NCBI GenBank assembly: GCA_017440565.1
Contig: JAFSHA010000127.1
Coordinates: 1-36,608 of the forward strand
Length of the DNA stretch: 36,608 bases
Direction: 5' to 3'
DNA from: Eggerthellaceae bacterium
Lineage (GTDB): Bacteria > Actinomycetota > Coriobacteriia > Coriobacteriales > Eggerthellaceae
The position numbers were made by a program, and so were the translations under genes. The notes beneath the pieces were generated by a model that had not been told where the DNA came from, did not search any database, and saw only the letters and a list, made by a program, of their open reading frames with translations. How positions within the stretch are numbered: position 1 is the first letter of the stretch; the number at the start of each line of letters is the position of its first letter. Of the stretch, positions 15,473-23,733 are shown in pieces.

Positions 15473-17971
15473 CTATTCGCCTACCTTCCTGATCTCAACC
15501 AGGCCAGCCGTCAGCAGCGCGCCCACGATGTGCGGCAGATGAGTGTCGCCGATGAGCAGGTTGCAGTTGCCGGCGGTGTCAATGCCGTATGGCATGAGCT
15601 TCGACTTACGCACGTTATCGAACTTGGACCACTCGCCATGGCCGATGGAAACGGTGCCCGGAAGCAGCTTCGAGGAAACGTACGCGGTGATCTCGACCTC
15701 GCCGAACTGGTTGTACACGAGGACGCGGTCGCCGGTCTTGATGCCGCGGTCGGCAGCGTCGGCCGGGGACATGCGCACCATGTGCTCGTAGCAGTCGCCC
15801 TTGAGCCAAGGGTTCTGGTCGTTAGCGGAGTGCTGACGATAGGAGGAAACCGGCGTGACCATGGACAGCGGGTAGTTCTGCGTCCAGGAATGATAGTAGC
15901 TGTCGTTTGCGGGCTCGTCCTGATAGGTGGGCTGCCAACGCGGGTATGCGTCGTACTGTCCGCCGTAACGGGTCTGGGTGAGGTCGTTCTCCTTGACGAA
16001 GGAGCTCTCGAACTCGATCTTGCCAGACGGCGTCTTGAACGGGGAACGGCCCCACTCGACGGTGTTCTTGAACGGGTAGAACCACTCGCCCGGCTCGCCG
16101 GGAACGCGGACGATCGGCATCTTCTGGAATTCCTCCCACGAAGGCGGATCGATCTCGTAGTAGCCCAGCAGGCCGTTCTCGTCCTTAGCCCACTCTTCGT
16201 AAGCCGGCTTGTAGATGCGCTCGATGACCTGCTCGTCCCACTCGCGCCAATCGGTGACGTCGAGCATCTTCGGGCAGTACTTGTCAGCGAAGCCAAGACG
16301 GCGAGCCAGCTCCATCCAGACCCAGTCCTTGGAGCGAATCTCTCCCGGAGGATTGACGCCCTTGCCGGCGAACAGGAAGTAGTTCATCATGCCGGACGGA
16401 CCGTTCCAGTAGCGGTTGATTCCGAAGAAGTGCATGTCGGTGGACTCGAACTGAATGACCGGCGACGGGAGCACGATGTCGAGGAACTCGATGGACGGCT
16501 GATCGTGGAAGTACTGCCAGCCCCAGGAGAATTCCATGTCGGCGAAGCCCTGCATACGCTTGGACACGTGATGCTGATTGTTGATGTAGTTGTTCGGGAT
16601 GATGGCCATGCGCAGGTGCGGCAGCGGCGAGCCCTTCGGGCAGCCGATGCGACGACGGAACTCTTCCTCGTCGATCTCGCCAGCAGCATAGAGCTTCTGG
16701 CAGTGCATGACCTCGGTCACCTTGTTGTTGTTGTTGGTGATGGGGTTGACCACATCGCCCTTGATCTGGCCGGTGTTGGGCACAGGCGCGAAGATGCGGG
16801 GCTGAGTAACCAGGTTGGCGCCGCCACCCTCGCAGCCGCCGGGGATGGACATGTTGCCGGTCATAGCCTGGAGCAGCATGGCCACAGCCGCGGCGTAGTC
16901 GCCGAGGTTACGCTTGGAAACGCCGTACATCTGCTGCAGGTGGACGGGCTTCATGGAAGCGTAGTAACGGGCGAACTCGCGGATGGTCTCAGCCGGGATA
17001 CCGGTGATGGGCTCGGCCCACTCGGGGGTGTGCTCGACGCCGTCGACTTCGCCGACGATGTACTTGCGCCACTGCTCGAAGCCCTCGGGCTCAACCCAGG
17101 TCTCGACGTACTCATGGTCGTACAGGTCCTCGGTGTAGAGAACGTGCGCGACAGCCAGGCCGAACGCGGTGTCGGTGCCGGGGCGGATCGGAATCCACTG
17201 CGCACCCAGAGCCTCGGCGGAGACGTTGTATACCGGGTCGATGAGGATGAACTTCGTCCCGCGCTCCTGGGCTAGCTTCATGTAGAAGGGCACATGGCCA
17301 AACCATGCGACCATCGGGTCGAAGCCCCAGAGAACCACGAGCTTGGAGTTCAGCAGGTCGGGAGCCTCGAAGCCGGGGAAGGCGTCAGAGGTGCCCTTGA
17401 TGAGGCAGTCGGTCAGGCGGACGCCCAGATGGAAGTCCTCAGCCGCGGCGCTGCCGGAGGTGGAGTGGTCGCCCCAGCCGGTGATGGTGCCAGGCATGTA
17501 GGAAGCGAACGGGAAGTCGGAGCTCTCGAATGCCACATAGTAGCAGTAGTACAGCCACGGGCGGTCGGGGCTCTCGTCGGCGAACTGCTTCATCTTGTTC
17601 GCGATGGTGTCAAGCGCCTCTTCCCAGGAAATGCGCTCGAAGTGGCCCTTGCCGGAGCCCTTCTCACCAATACGCTTCATGGGGTACAGCAGGCGGTTCT
17701 CGGAGTACAGCTCCTGGCGCCATGCATGGCCCATGGGGCATGCACGAGCCTGCAGCATACCAGTCTGCACGGCGTTCTCGTCGTCGTCCTCGCGCGCGAT
17801 GCCGGGGTTGACCGAGTCGTCGGGCTCAATGGCGATGATCTTGCCGTCCTTCACGCTGCACTTGATCAGGCAGGTGGCGTCCCAGCAGCCATTGTTGTGG
17901 CAAGTGGTGTAGAAATAGTCTACCCCCTCGTGGCGCTCGCCCAGTTTCTCGACTATCGACTCTCTTGACAT
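15473..17971 (-). CDS. DMSO-reductase-family molybdopterin oxidoreductase, catalytic subunit
   Basis: 832 residues from ATG 17971 (GAGGAGG ribosome-binding site). Cysteines C24, C29, C34, C38 and C78 (ACPMGH) give a 4Fe-4S site with unusually wide spacing (DmsA has CX3CX3C). The segment YPMKRIGEKGSGKFERISWEEA-like (about 95-115) matches DmsA. GDHSTSGS aligns with the GDYSS of DmsA, so the molybdenum ligand is probably Ser. The C-terminal molybdopterin-binding domain carries HSANDQNPWLKG and ADAADRGIKTGDRV. There is no twin-arginine signal, so the enzyme should act in the cytoplasm. No DmsC anchor follows. The substrate is unknown; Eggerthellaceae use relatives for catechol dehydroxylation, sulfoxide reduction and similar reactions. 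Confidence 0.92.
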   Translation of the reverse strand: MSRESIVEKLGERHEGVDYFYTTCHNNGCWDATCLIKCSVKDGKIIAIEPDDSVNPGIAREDDDENAVQTGMLQARACPMGHAWRQELYSENRLLYPMKRIGEKGSGKGHFERISWEEALDTIANKMKQFADESPDRPWLYYCYYVAFESSDFPFASYMPGTITGWGDHSTSGSAAAEDFHLGVRLTDCLIKGTSDAFPGFEAPDLLNSKLVVLWGFDPMVAWFGHVPFYMKLAQERGTKFILIDPVYNVSAEALGAQWIPIRPGTDTAFGLAVAHVLYTEDLYDHEYVETWVEPEGFEQWRKYIVGEVDGVEHTPEWAEPITGIPAETIREFARYYASMKPVHLQQMYGVSKRNLGDYAAAVAMLLQAMTGNMSIPGGCEGGGANLVTQPRIFAPVPNTGQIKGDVVNPITNNNNKVTEVMHCQKLYAAGEIDEEEFRRRIGCPKGSPLPHLRMAIIPNNYINNQHHVSKRMQGFADMEFSWGWQYFHDQPSIEFLDIVLPSPVIQFESTDMHFFGINRYWNGPSGMMNYFLFAGKGVNPPGEIRSKDWVWMELARRLGFADKYCPKMLDVTDWREWDEQVIERIYKPAYEEWAKDENGLLGYYEIDPPSWEEFQKMPIVRVPGEPGEWFYPFKNTVEWGRSPFKTPSGKIEFESSFVKENDLTQTRYGGQYDAYPRWQPTYQDEPANDSYYHSWTQNYPLSMVTPVSSYRQHSANDQNPWLKGDCYEHMVRMSPADAADRGIKTGDRVLVYNQFGEVEITAYVSSKLLPGTVSIGHGEWSKFDNVRKSKLMPYGIDTAGNCNLLIGDTHLPHIVGALLTAGLVEIRKVGE

Positions 17972-18413
17972 CGTGCCTCCTCTCTTTGTAGCAACTCTCC
18001 CAAAAGAATGCGACTGCGCCCTCCAGCGCAACTCGCTTGAATGCAGACTACTGAGGCGCTTTCGTCGTTAACAAGGTCATTTCTGTTTTTCTATTTTTCG
18101 AAAATATCCTGTGTAATCTAACTTGCGAATTCTCGACATTGCCGACATCGAAAGATTCCGTTTTTTCTAAATGCTAAAATGAACGGGCCGCGTTGAGATA
18201 GGCATGCTGACGGCGGATCCGGGCGCTTCGCTTCTTTCGACCGCCTTTCCAGCGTCTCTATCTCAGCGCGACCAATTGGGATGCATGCAAGCTTCCTAGT
18301 CGACATGATTTCCGCGAAAAGGCAGGTCATGCGGGTTGTTCCGCATGGTTTGCTGCGCCGCGGAGGCCATATGCGTCGCAACTTGCTCAGGGGGATGTGA
18401 AGGGGTGTGCGTG
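17972..18413. promoter_or_regulatory. 442-bp divergent control region between oxidoreductase and Fic-like gene
   Basis: An A/T-rich stretch (about 18070-18120) with the near-palindrome ATTTTTCGAAAAT lies closest to the oxidoreductase gene and is the likely promoter/operator zone. A long structured inverted repeat occupies 18186-18273. No tRNA or convincing small ORF is seen. The arrangement suits a divergently encoded regulator acting on the oxidoreductase operon. Confidence 0.5.
18186..18273. repeat. 88-bp structured inverted repeat
   Basis: Outer arms 18186-18201 and 18258-18273 pair over 16 positions with one mismatch and one G-U. Inside, on the minus strand, GCTG/CAGC and GGCGG/CCGCC continue the stem past small internal loops to an apical GCGAAGC. 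It would fold as one long hairpin if transcribed toward the oxidoreductase gene, or could be a binding site. No riboswitch class is recognised. Confidence 0.6.
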
Positions 18414-19601
18414 ATGGACTATGCAGGCTATTCGTATTCGGCGCTTACTCAAGCCGAATTCTACAAAGCAGAAGCGGAGCTCCTTCGATTCGGCGACAAG
18501 CTGACTCACAGCCCCTGCGCGCGCTACATGCAAACCACGCTACTTGCCTTCGACGCCTGCTTTGCCATCCACATGACGCACGACTTCGTGCTTCCGGTCG
18601 TGCCGCTTATCACCGCGTTTGACTTGACCGACTGGAAATACCACGGCGACACGTACCGCAGCGTGCGGGCGCGCTTGCCTGAGTTCCAGTTCCCCGAGGA
18701 AACGCTAAGCGCCGCGCCTTACGCGCTGCATTACATGCAAGCGATTAACTGGGTGGCGGAAAACACCCAGCCCGATACCGTGATCAGCCTCGACACCGTC
18801 CTGCGCCTGCACGAGATCCTCCTCAGCGGCACCACGGGCGACAACCGCTATCGAGGGTTTCGCACCTCATATCTGCCGCATAAGAAGGGATCCGACCCCA
18901 CGCGCATTCCGCTTGAAATCAATGAGCTGTGCCAGTTTGCGAACACCGAGTCCTTCTCGCCTATCGGCCAGGCTTCGGTCATCCACCACGCCTTCGAGCG
19001 CATCGTGCCCTTCGAGCAGATGATCGACCGCACGGGCCTCGTGCTTTCCTTCATGTCGCTGTTCAAGCGAGGGCTTCTGCCGCATGGGTACATGGTGCCC
19101 ATCTGCTGGGGCGCATCCGTCGACAAAGAGTATCGCCGCAAGCTCAAGGACTCGTCGCGCGACATGTCCTCGCTGGAAACGCACGAGAAATTCCGCGAGC
19201 ATTGGGCCATCTACAACGCGCGCAACACCTACATGTCCGTGGTCATAGCCGACTCGTTCCTGAACGCCGCCGACCGCCTTCGCACGAAATGGCGGTCGCG
19301 CGACCTGCGCATACCGGCCAACTCCGCCATGGATCGCCTGCTTGACCTGCTGTTGGCCGTGCCAGGGCTTTCCACCATTCGCGCGGCGGATATTATCGGG
19401 AAAAGCTACGGCGCCACCAACGAGGCCATGCGTCAGCTTGCCCAAGCGGGCATCGTACGCGAGGTGGCCCTTGACGGACGCGAGCGCATATTCATCTGCG
19501 AGCAGTCGGCAGCCATGATCACGGAGTTCGTAGAGAATCTTGCGCGTATGGGCAGCAAAGCCGAGGCCGACGGTATTCGCAGCAAGAGCCTCCTTCTGTA
19601 A
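18414..19601 (+). CDS. Fic-fold protein with degenerate active site and C-terminal winged-helix region
   Basis: 395 residues; ATG 18414 has AAGGGG eight bases upstream, so the longer frame from 18336 is rejected. A Fic core spans about 135-245: GDNRYRGFRTSYLPH, then HHAFERIVPFEQMIDRTGLVLSF. The catalytic motif HPFxxGNGRxxR reads VPFEQMIDRTGL, so the general-base His is Val, the anion-hole Gly-Asn-Gly is Met-Ile-Asp and the last Arg is Leu. AMP transfer is therefore unlikely. The C terminus (about 310-370) looks like a winged helix (TIRAADIIGKSYGATNEAMRQL, AGIVREV). Divergent from the oxidoreductase operon, it is probably its transcriptional regulator, perhaps sensing a ligand through the Fic pocket. 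Confidence 0.82.
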   Translation: MDYAGYSYSALTQAEFYKAEAELLRFGDKLTHSPCARYMQTTLLAFDACFAIHMTHDFVLPVVPLITAFDLTDWKYHGDTYRSVRARLPEFQFPEETLSAAPYALHYMQAINWVAENTQPDTVISLDTVLRLHEILLSGTTGDNRYRGFRTSYLPHKKGSDPTRIPLEINELCQFANTESFSPIGQASVIHHAFERIVPFEQMIDRTGLVLSFMSLFKRGLLPHGYMVPICWGASVDKEYRRKLKDSSRDMSSLETHEKFREHWAIYNARNTYMSVVIADSFLNAADRLRTKWRSRDLRIPANSAMDRLLDLLLAVPGLSTIRAADIIGKSYGATNEAMRQLAQAGIVREVALDGRERIFICEQSAAMITEFVENLARMGSKAEADGIRSKSLLL

Positions 19602-19837
19602 AGGCCGACAGTTGGGACAGAGACCCTAGCCGGTACCCCATTTTCCTCGCAACGAACTTTGCCAGGCGACACGGGGGCTCGGCAGGGCAAACGAGACGAA
19701 AAGCCCGGATGACGGGGTAGAAAACCCAGCTCGGTGCCCCATTTGGCAAGACCCGCCGCAACGACGCCATAGGCCAAATTGGGCGAAGGCCGAGCTTTCC
19801 GCTCTAGCCTTCGCACCCGATTCCTATTCCGCTTGCA

Positions 19838-19864
19838 GAAGGGGCCGCATCACGCGACCCCTTC
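19838..19864 (-). terminator. Hairpin downstream of the small HTH-like gene
   Basis: GAAGGGGCCGC (19838-19848) pairs with GCGACCCCTTC (19854-19864), ten of eleven positions, with a 5-nt loop. It lies 31 bases past the stop on the minus strand with no U-run. The remaining space back to 19602 holds only two similar CCCCATTT-type words and no gene. Confidence 0.4.
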
Positions 19865-19895
19865 CGACAAGACGAATTGCTGCAGCAAGAACAGG

Positions 19896-20129
19896 CTACT
19901 TCACAGCCTCACCCGTAGAATCGCTGTGGAAGTTGGAGAAGCCGCCCACCGCGTTCGCGGCAAACTTGCCTTCGGTCTTAGAGAAAAAGACCTGCGTCTT
20001 CATCAGATCCTTGATGGTGACACCAACCTCGGCCATGGCCTCCTTCTGGCTCTTCCCCTCTTCGATGAAAGCGTTGAGCACCTCAGCCTTCTTCGGCGAC
20101 TCCAAAGCCATGAACTCCTCGCGCTCCAT
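19896..20129 (-). CDS. Small helix-turn-helix-like protein
   Basis: 77 residues from ATG 20129, chosen because GGGGGAGG lies five bases upstream; a start at 20144 would remove that site. Residues about 10-45 (SPKKAEVLNAFIEEGKSQKEAMAEVGVTIKDL) read as two or three short helices resembling a helix-turn-helix of the kind that names recurring small regulators. The C-terminal half has no recognisable motif. The strong ribosome-binding site, consensus -10 and inverted repeat upstream support expression. The function is unknown. Confidence 0.65.
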   Translation of the reverse strand: MEREEFMALESPKKAEVLNAFIEEGKSQKEAMAEVGVTIKDLMKTQVFFSKTEGKFAANAVGGFSNFHSDSTGEAVK

Positions 20130-20173
20130 ATGAACCTCCCCCATGGGTTGTCAAATGCCAACATGCTTTCGCC

Positions 20174-20236
20174 ATTATAGGAAGGGCGCTTGGCAACCGC
20201 GAAGCATATTTCCGTTTAGCGCGATGACGGAAATAT
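20174..20236 (-). promoter_or_regulatory. Promoter and operator-like inverted repeat of the small gene
   Basis: On the minus strand TATAAT (20174-20179) is a consensus -10 with no fitting -35. A perfect 10-bp inverted repeat, ATATTTCCGT with ACGGAAATAT (20206-20215 and 20227-20236), is centred about 54 bases before the predicted start site, where an activator could sit. Confidence 0.5.
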
Positions 20237-20365
20237 CTCCATCGCAAGATTGGTCGGTTCGCGTGCGTCGCCGTAATCGAAAAGCCGTCGGTTCCCGTCA
20301 TGTCGGTCGGGCAACAACCAACCTACGTCCTATGTCAAGTCTTTTTCTCGCTCGGAGTGCACGGT

Positions 20366-20520
20366 TATACTTTTTGCAGGCCTTGCCTCGACTTCATTTG
20401 CGATGGACTACCAAATTGAAGAGGGAGCTTCAGATTGCCTGTGAAATGGAGATTCGCATCCGTTGATGCGAAAGCCAGGAAGCCGGCTGCGAGCACCCAC
20501 CTTGTGAAAGGTGGGTTCAT
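20366..20520 (+). ncRNA. Candidate structured small RNA
   Basis: TATACT (20366-20371) predicts a start near 20378. The next 140 nt fold into separate stems: 20392-20400 with 20412-20421 (one bulge), TTCGCATC/GATGCGAA at 20453-20472 with a CGTT loop, an AGCCAGGAAGCCGGCT segment, and a perfect 9-bp stem 20495-20503 with 20508-20516 (GTGA loop). A further AGGGC/GCCCT hairpin lies near 20536-20554. No gene follows on this strand, so it would be a free RNA ending near the histidine kinase 3' end. Alternatively the last hairpins are the kinase terminator. No known RNA family is recognised. Confidence 0.3.
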
Positions 20521-20552
20521 CCTCTAGTCGAGACAGGGCTTTGCTTTTGCCC

Positions 20553-21992
20553 TCACAACTCGATGGAGGGGATGCGCAGGGTGAAGGTGGTGCCGCGGCC
20601 CACCTTGCTTGACAGGGTAAGCGTTCCCCGGTGATTGAGCGCCGCATGCTTGGCAATAGCCAGGCCCAAGCCCGTTCCGCCCGTTTCCTTGCTGCGGCTT
20701 TTCTCCATGCGGTAGAAGCGCTCAAATACCTTGCCCTGCTCTTCGGGCGGGATGCCCGGGCCGTCGTCGGACACGCGCAGAAGCGCGAAGCGGAAGTCGT
20801 TGATGTCGTACTCGTAGCGCACGTCAACGCCCACGTGCCCGCCGGGATGGTTGTAGCGGATGCCGTTTTCCACCAGGTTGTATACGGCCTCTTCGATAAG
20901 CGTCTCGGTGCCCTTGATAATGGCGTGCTCGCCCGAGCACGAAAGCGTCACGCTGCGCGTCTCGGCAAACGAACCCAGGCGCGCCACCACGCGCTCGGCA
21001 ACCGCCATCAGGTCAACCGGCATCGGCTCTTGCACAAACGCCGTCTCATCGAGGCGCGACAGGGTGAGCACGTCGTTGATGAGCTGGCGCATGTTGGCGC
21101 TTTCATCGTAGATGAGGCCGGCGAAACGCGGCACGTCGGCCGCATCGACCATGCCCGTCCTCATGAGCTCGGCGTATCCCGAAATCACCTGCAGCGGCGT
21201 CTTCATCTCGTGCGAAACGTTCGCCGAGAACTCGCGGCGCATGCTCTCGGCGCGGGCCAGCTCGGCGTTTTGCTCTTTGAGCAACGTCTGCTGCTCGTCG
21301 ATGCGCCGCAAAAGCGGCTCCATCTCAACGTAGATGTCGTTGTTGAGAGGGTCGGTCACGTCGATGGCGTCGATGGGCCGCATGATGCGCCGCGTGAACA
21401 CGCGCGAGATCGCAAGCACCAAGATGGCCGCCACGACAAACGACATGACCTCGGGCACCACCAGGTCGCTTGCGTACGAGAGCAGCGATTCACGCGTTTC
21501 CGATAGGCGGACGACGCTACCGTCGGAAAGCTCGACCGCCGCATACACCGTCACCGTGCCAAGCGTGGTGGAATAGCGCGACACCGCACCCTCGCCCGAC
21601 TCAAGCGCCGCCTTGATCTCGGGGCGGTCGGCATGGTTTTCCATGTCCGCCGCATCGGTGGTGCTGTCGAAGAGCACCTCGCCCGTCGCGCCCACCAGCG
21701 TGTAGCGAACATCGCCCGAAAGCTGCTGCTCAAGCGCGGGCACGTTTTCAGAGCTGGGCGTTTCGTTGAGCCTGTCGGCTGCCTGGTGGGCAAGGGCAAG
21801 CAAGTCCTCTTCCGCTTCGCCCTCTATGGCGAAGTAGTATGTCGCCATGGTGAGCAGCGAAAACGCCAACATCACGGCCATGGTAAAGCCCAGAAGCACC
21901 AGGTAGATGCGCCCCGAAAGGCTGTTTCCGAACAGGCCGCCTTGCCGTTTGGGCTCCTTCGGGGCATGACCCCGCGAACGTGCCTCACTCAT
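20553..21992 (-). CDS. PhoR-like sensor histidine kinase
   Basis: 479 residues. TM1 (about 29-52) and TM2 (about 177-197) flank an extracytoplasmic sensor domain of about 125 residues, followed by a short linker. The dimerisation/phospho-acceptor helix has H261 in FSANVSHEMKTPLQ. The ATP-binding domain shows N376 (LVENGIRYN), G1 DDGPG (409-413) and G2 GGTGLGLAIAKH. The family pattern, with a PhoB-like partner immediately upstream, resembles PhoR of phosphate signalling, but no pst genes are nearby and the signal is not proven. It starts three bases after the response-regulator stop, so the pair is co-translated. Confidence 0.93.
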   Translation of the reverse strand: MSEARSRGHAPKEPKRQGGLFGNSLSGRIYLVLLGFTMAVMLAFSLLTMATYYFAIEGEAEEDLLALAHQAADRLNETPSSENVPALEQQLSGDVRYTLVGATGEVLFDSTTDAADMENHADRPEIKAALESGEGAVSRYSTTLGTVTVYAAVELSDGSVVRLSETRESLLSYASDLVVPEVMSFVVAAILVLAISRVFTRRIMRPIDAIDVTDPLNNDIYVEMEPLLRRIDEQQTLLKEQNAELARAESMRREFSANVSHEMKTPLQVISGYAELMRTGMVDAADVPRFAGLIYDESANMRQLINDVLTLSRLDETAFVQEPMPVDLMAVAERVVARLGSFAETRSVTLSCSGEHAIIKGTETLIEEAVYNLVENGIRYNHPGGHVGVDVRYEYDINDFRFALLRVSDDGPGIPPEEQGKVFERFYRMEKSRSKETGGTGLGLAIAKHAALNHRGTLTLSSKVGRGTTFTLRIPSIEL

Positions 21993-21995
21993 AGA

Positions 21996-22688
21996 CTAGC
22001 GACCCACCTTAAAGGTGTATCCCACACCGCGCACGGTAGCCACGAGGGCCTCGGCACCGGGCAGCGCGCGCCCGAGCTTCTGGCGAAGCGTTTGCACATG
22101 CACGTCAACGGTGCGCGTCTCGCCCACGTAGGTTACGCCCCACACCGCCTCGAGCAGTTGGCTTCGCGTAAGCACGCGGCCCGCGTTTTCCATAAGCGTC
22201 TGAAGAAGGTCGAACTCTTTGAGCGTGAGAATCACTTCCTGGCCCTCCACGAAAACGGTGTGGGCGTCTACGTCCACGACAATCGGGCCAGCGGAAAGCT
22301 CGTTGTTGGCCACGGGAGCCGCTTTCTGCGAACGACGTATGAGCGCCCGCACGCGCGAGGCCAGCTCCATCATACCGAAGGGCTTGCCCAGGTAGTCGTC
22401 AGCGCCCGCGTCAAGGCCGATCACGCGATCGAATTCGGCGTCTTTGGCCGTGAGCATCATAACCGGCACGTCCTGCGTGGCCGGATTCTGCCGAAGGCGC
22501 TTCAGGATTTCCAGGCCGTCAATATCGGGCAGCATGATGTCAAGCAGAACGACCTCGGGAAGGCCCTGCTCAAGCGCCGCGAAAAACTCGTTGGCGTGCG
22601 CGAAACCCTGCACCTCGAAGCCCGCCTGCTTGAGCGCGTAGGCGGTAAGCTCCCGGATGTTCAAGTCGTCTTCGACGTAGTAAATCAT
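21996..22688 (-). CDS. OmpR/PhoB-family response regulator
   Basis: 230 residues. The receiver has acidic residues E6-D7-D8, phospho-acceptor D50 (LLDIMLPD), T80 and K102 (GKPF), all canonical. The C-terminal winged helix (about 130-228) carries LTLKEFDLLQTLMENAGRVLTRSQLLEAVW and the TVDVHVQTLRQKLG recognition region. AAGGAC precedes the ATG. It works with the kinase encoded just downstream. The genes above it (mscS, nrdG, nrdD) lie on the same strand with short gaps, so it may be partly read from their transcripts. Targets are unknown. Confidence 0.94.
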   Translation of the reverse strand: MIYYVEDDLNIRELTAYALKQAGFEVQGFAHANEFFAALEQGLPEVVLLDIMLPDIDGLEILKRLRQNPATQDVPVMMLTAKDAEFDRVIGLDAGADDYLGKPFGMMELASRVRALIRRSQKAAPVANNELSAGPIVVDVDAHTVFVEGQEVILTLKEFDLLQTLMENAGRVLTRSQLLEAVWGVTYVGETRTVDVHVQTLRQKLGRALPGAEALVATVRGVGYTFKVGR

Positions 22689-22766
22689 GTTCGTCCTTCA
22701 TCTGAGCTCAACTGCATGCCACAGTTGGCGCAGGCGCAACCCTGCGGCCAGCCCTTCTTCGATGGC

Positions 22767-23711
22767 CTACTGGGAAACCAGCTCCTTTGCGTCCTCAACC
22801 GCCTTAGCTTCATCGACCGCCTTCGCCTCGACGCCCGCTTCCTCGGCAAGAGCCTTCGCTATGTTTCCATGGGCGTACAGAGCCATGGCTCGCACGGCCG
22901 CATCGGTAGCTGCGTTGACCTTCTCCTCCTCGGCGATCCCGAACACCATGGTGCCGCGATAACCGTAGTCGGTGATTTCCGTGAACATCATGCTGGGCGC
23001 CTTCTTCAGCTTGCTCACGCGCGAAACCGCGTGTTCAACCGCGTGCTCCATACTGTGGGCAACTGCGGTAAGGCGGTCGTCCTCGGCCCTGATGACCACG
23101 GGTATCACCACGTGCGTGCGCGGCGGAATCTTCACCACGATGGAGGTGTTCATGGCCGAGTTCGGTATGATAATGCGGTTTTTTACACGATCTTCGATTA
23201 CCGTCTGGCGAAGATTGACGTCCTGCACCGTACCCTGCAGGCCCGTTGTGCCCACTTTGATGTGATCCCCGGGCTTCACCAGGCCGGACACGCTGACGTT
23301 TATGCCTCCGATAACGTTCGAGATGGTGTCCTGCAAGCCAAGAGAAAGCGCGATGCCGCCGACGCCGAGGGCCGCGAACAGGCCGGTGACGTCTTTGTCG
23401 AAGCAGAAGGAGAGCATAAATCCTATGCCCAGCGCCCAAATGACCACGCGAATGATGTTGAGGAAGATGCTGTTGGCGGGCAGCGCCGACGCTTCGTGGC
23501 TCATGATGCGCTTCGCGAACGTAGTTGCCAGGCGAACGAGCAGCCATGTCACGAACAGGACGATGACCGCCGTAACCAAAGAGAGCGTCAGGTCGGACTG
23601 AACGAGTCTCTCCATAAGCGTATAGGTTTCCTCCAGCGACTGCTCGACGCTTTCCACCGCCTCACCCGCGGTCGAGTTGGCCAAGGCGCTGCTTTCCTGA
23701 GAAGCGGTCAA
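22767..23711 (-). CDS. MscS-family mechanosensitive channel
   Basis: 314 residues from a TTG start behind GGAGG with 5-base spacing. Two membrane helices (about 41-64 and 82-103) precede the pore-lining TM3 with its small-residue pattern, VTGLFAALGVGGIALSLGLQ. The beta domain follows (GLVKPGDHIKVG, GTVQDVNLRQTVIEDRVKNRIIIPNSAM), then a C-terminal alpha/beta domain. The Ala/Glu/Lys-rich tail (about 285-314) looks helical. The channel releases solutes on hypo-osmotic shock. It starts 22 bases after nrdG. The co-location with ribonucleotide reductase has no obvious functional reason. Confidence 0.93.
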   Translation of the reverse strand: MTASQESSALANSTAGEAVESVEQSLEETYTLMERLVQSDLTLSLVTAVIVLFVTWLLVRLATTFAKRIMSHEASALPANSIFLNIIRVVIWALGIGFMLSFCFDKDVTGLFAALGVGGIALSLGLQDTISNVIGGINVSVSGLVKPGDHIKVGTTGLQGTVQDVNLRQTVIEDRVKNRIIIPNSAMNTSIVVKIPPRTHVVIPVVIRAEDDRLTAVAHSMEHAVEHAVSRVSKLKKAPSMMFTEITDYGYRGTMVFGIAEEEKVNAATDAAVRAMALYAHGNIAKALAEEAGVEAKAVDEAKAVEDAKELVSQ

Positions 23712-23733
23712 CGTGCCTCCTCTCGCATCAGGC

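Noticed and set aside
14654-17275. Long plus-strand open frame opposite the molybdopterin oxidoreductase
   Set aside because: It is antisense to two motif-rich genes. It has no ribosome-binding site, and its composition is typical of a shadow frame.
20440-20520. Resemblance of GCGAAAGCC...GGAAGCCGG to cyclic-di-GMP or cobalamin riboswitch segments
   Set aside because: The essential conserved blocks of either class are missing and no gene follows on that strand.
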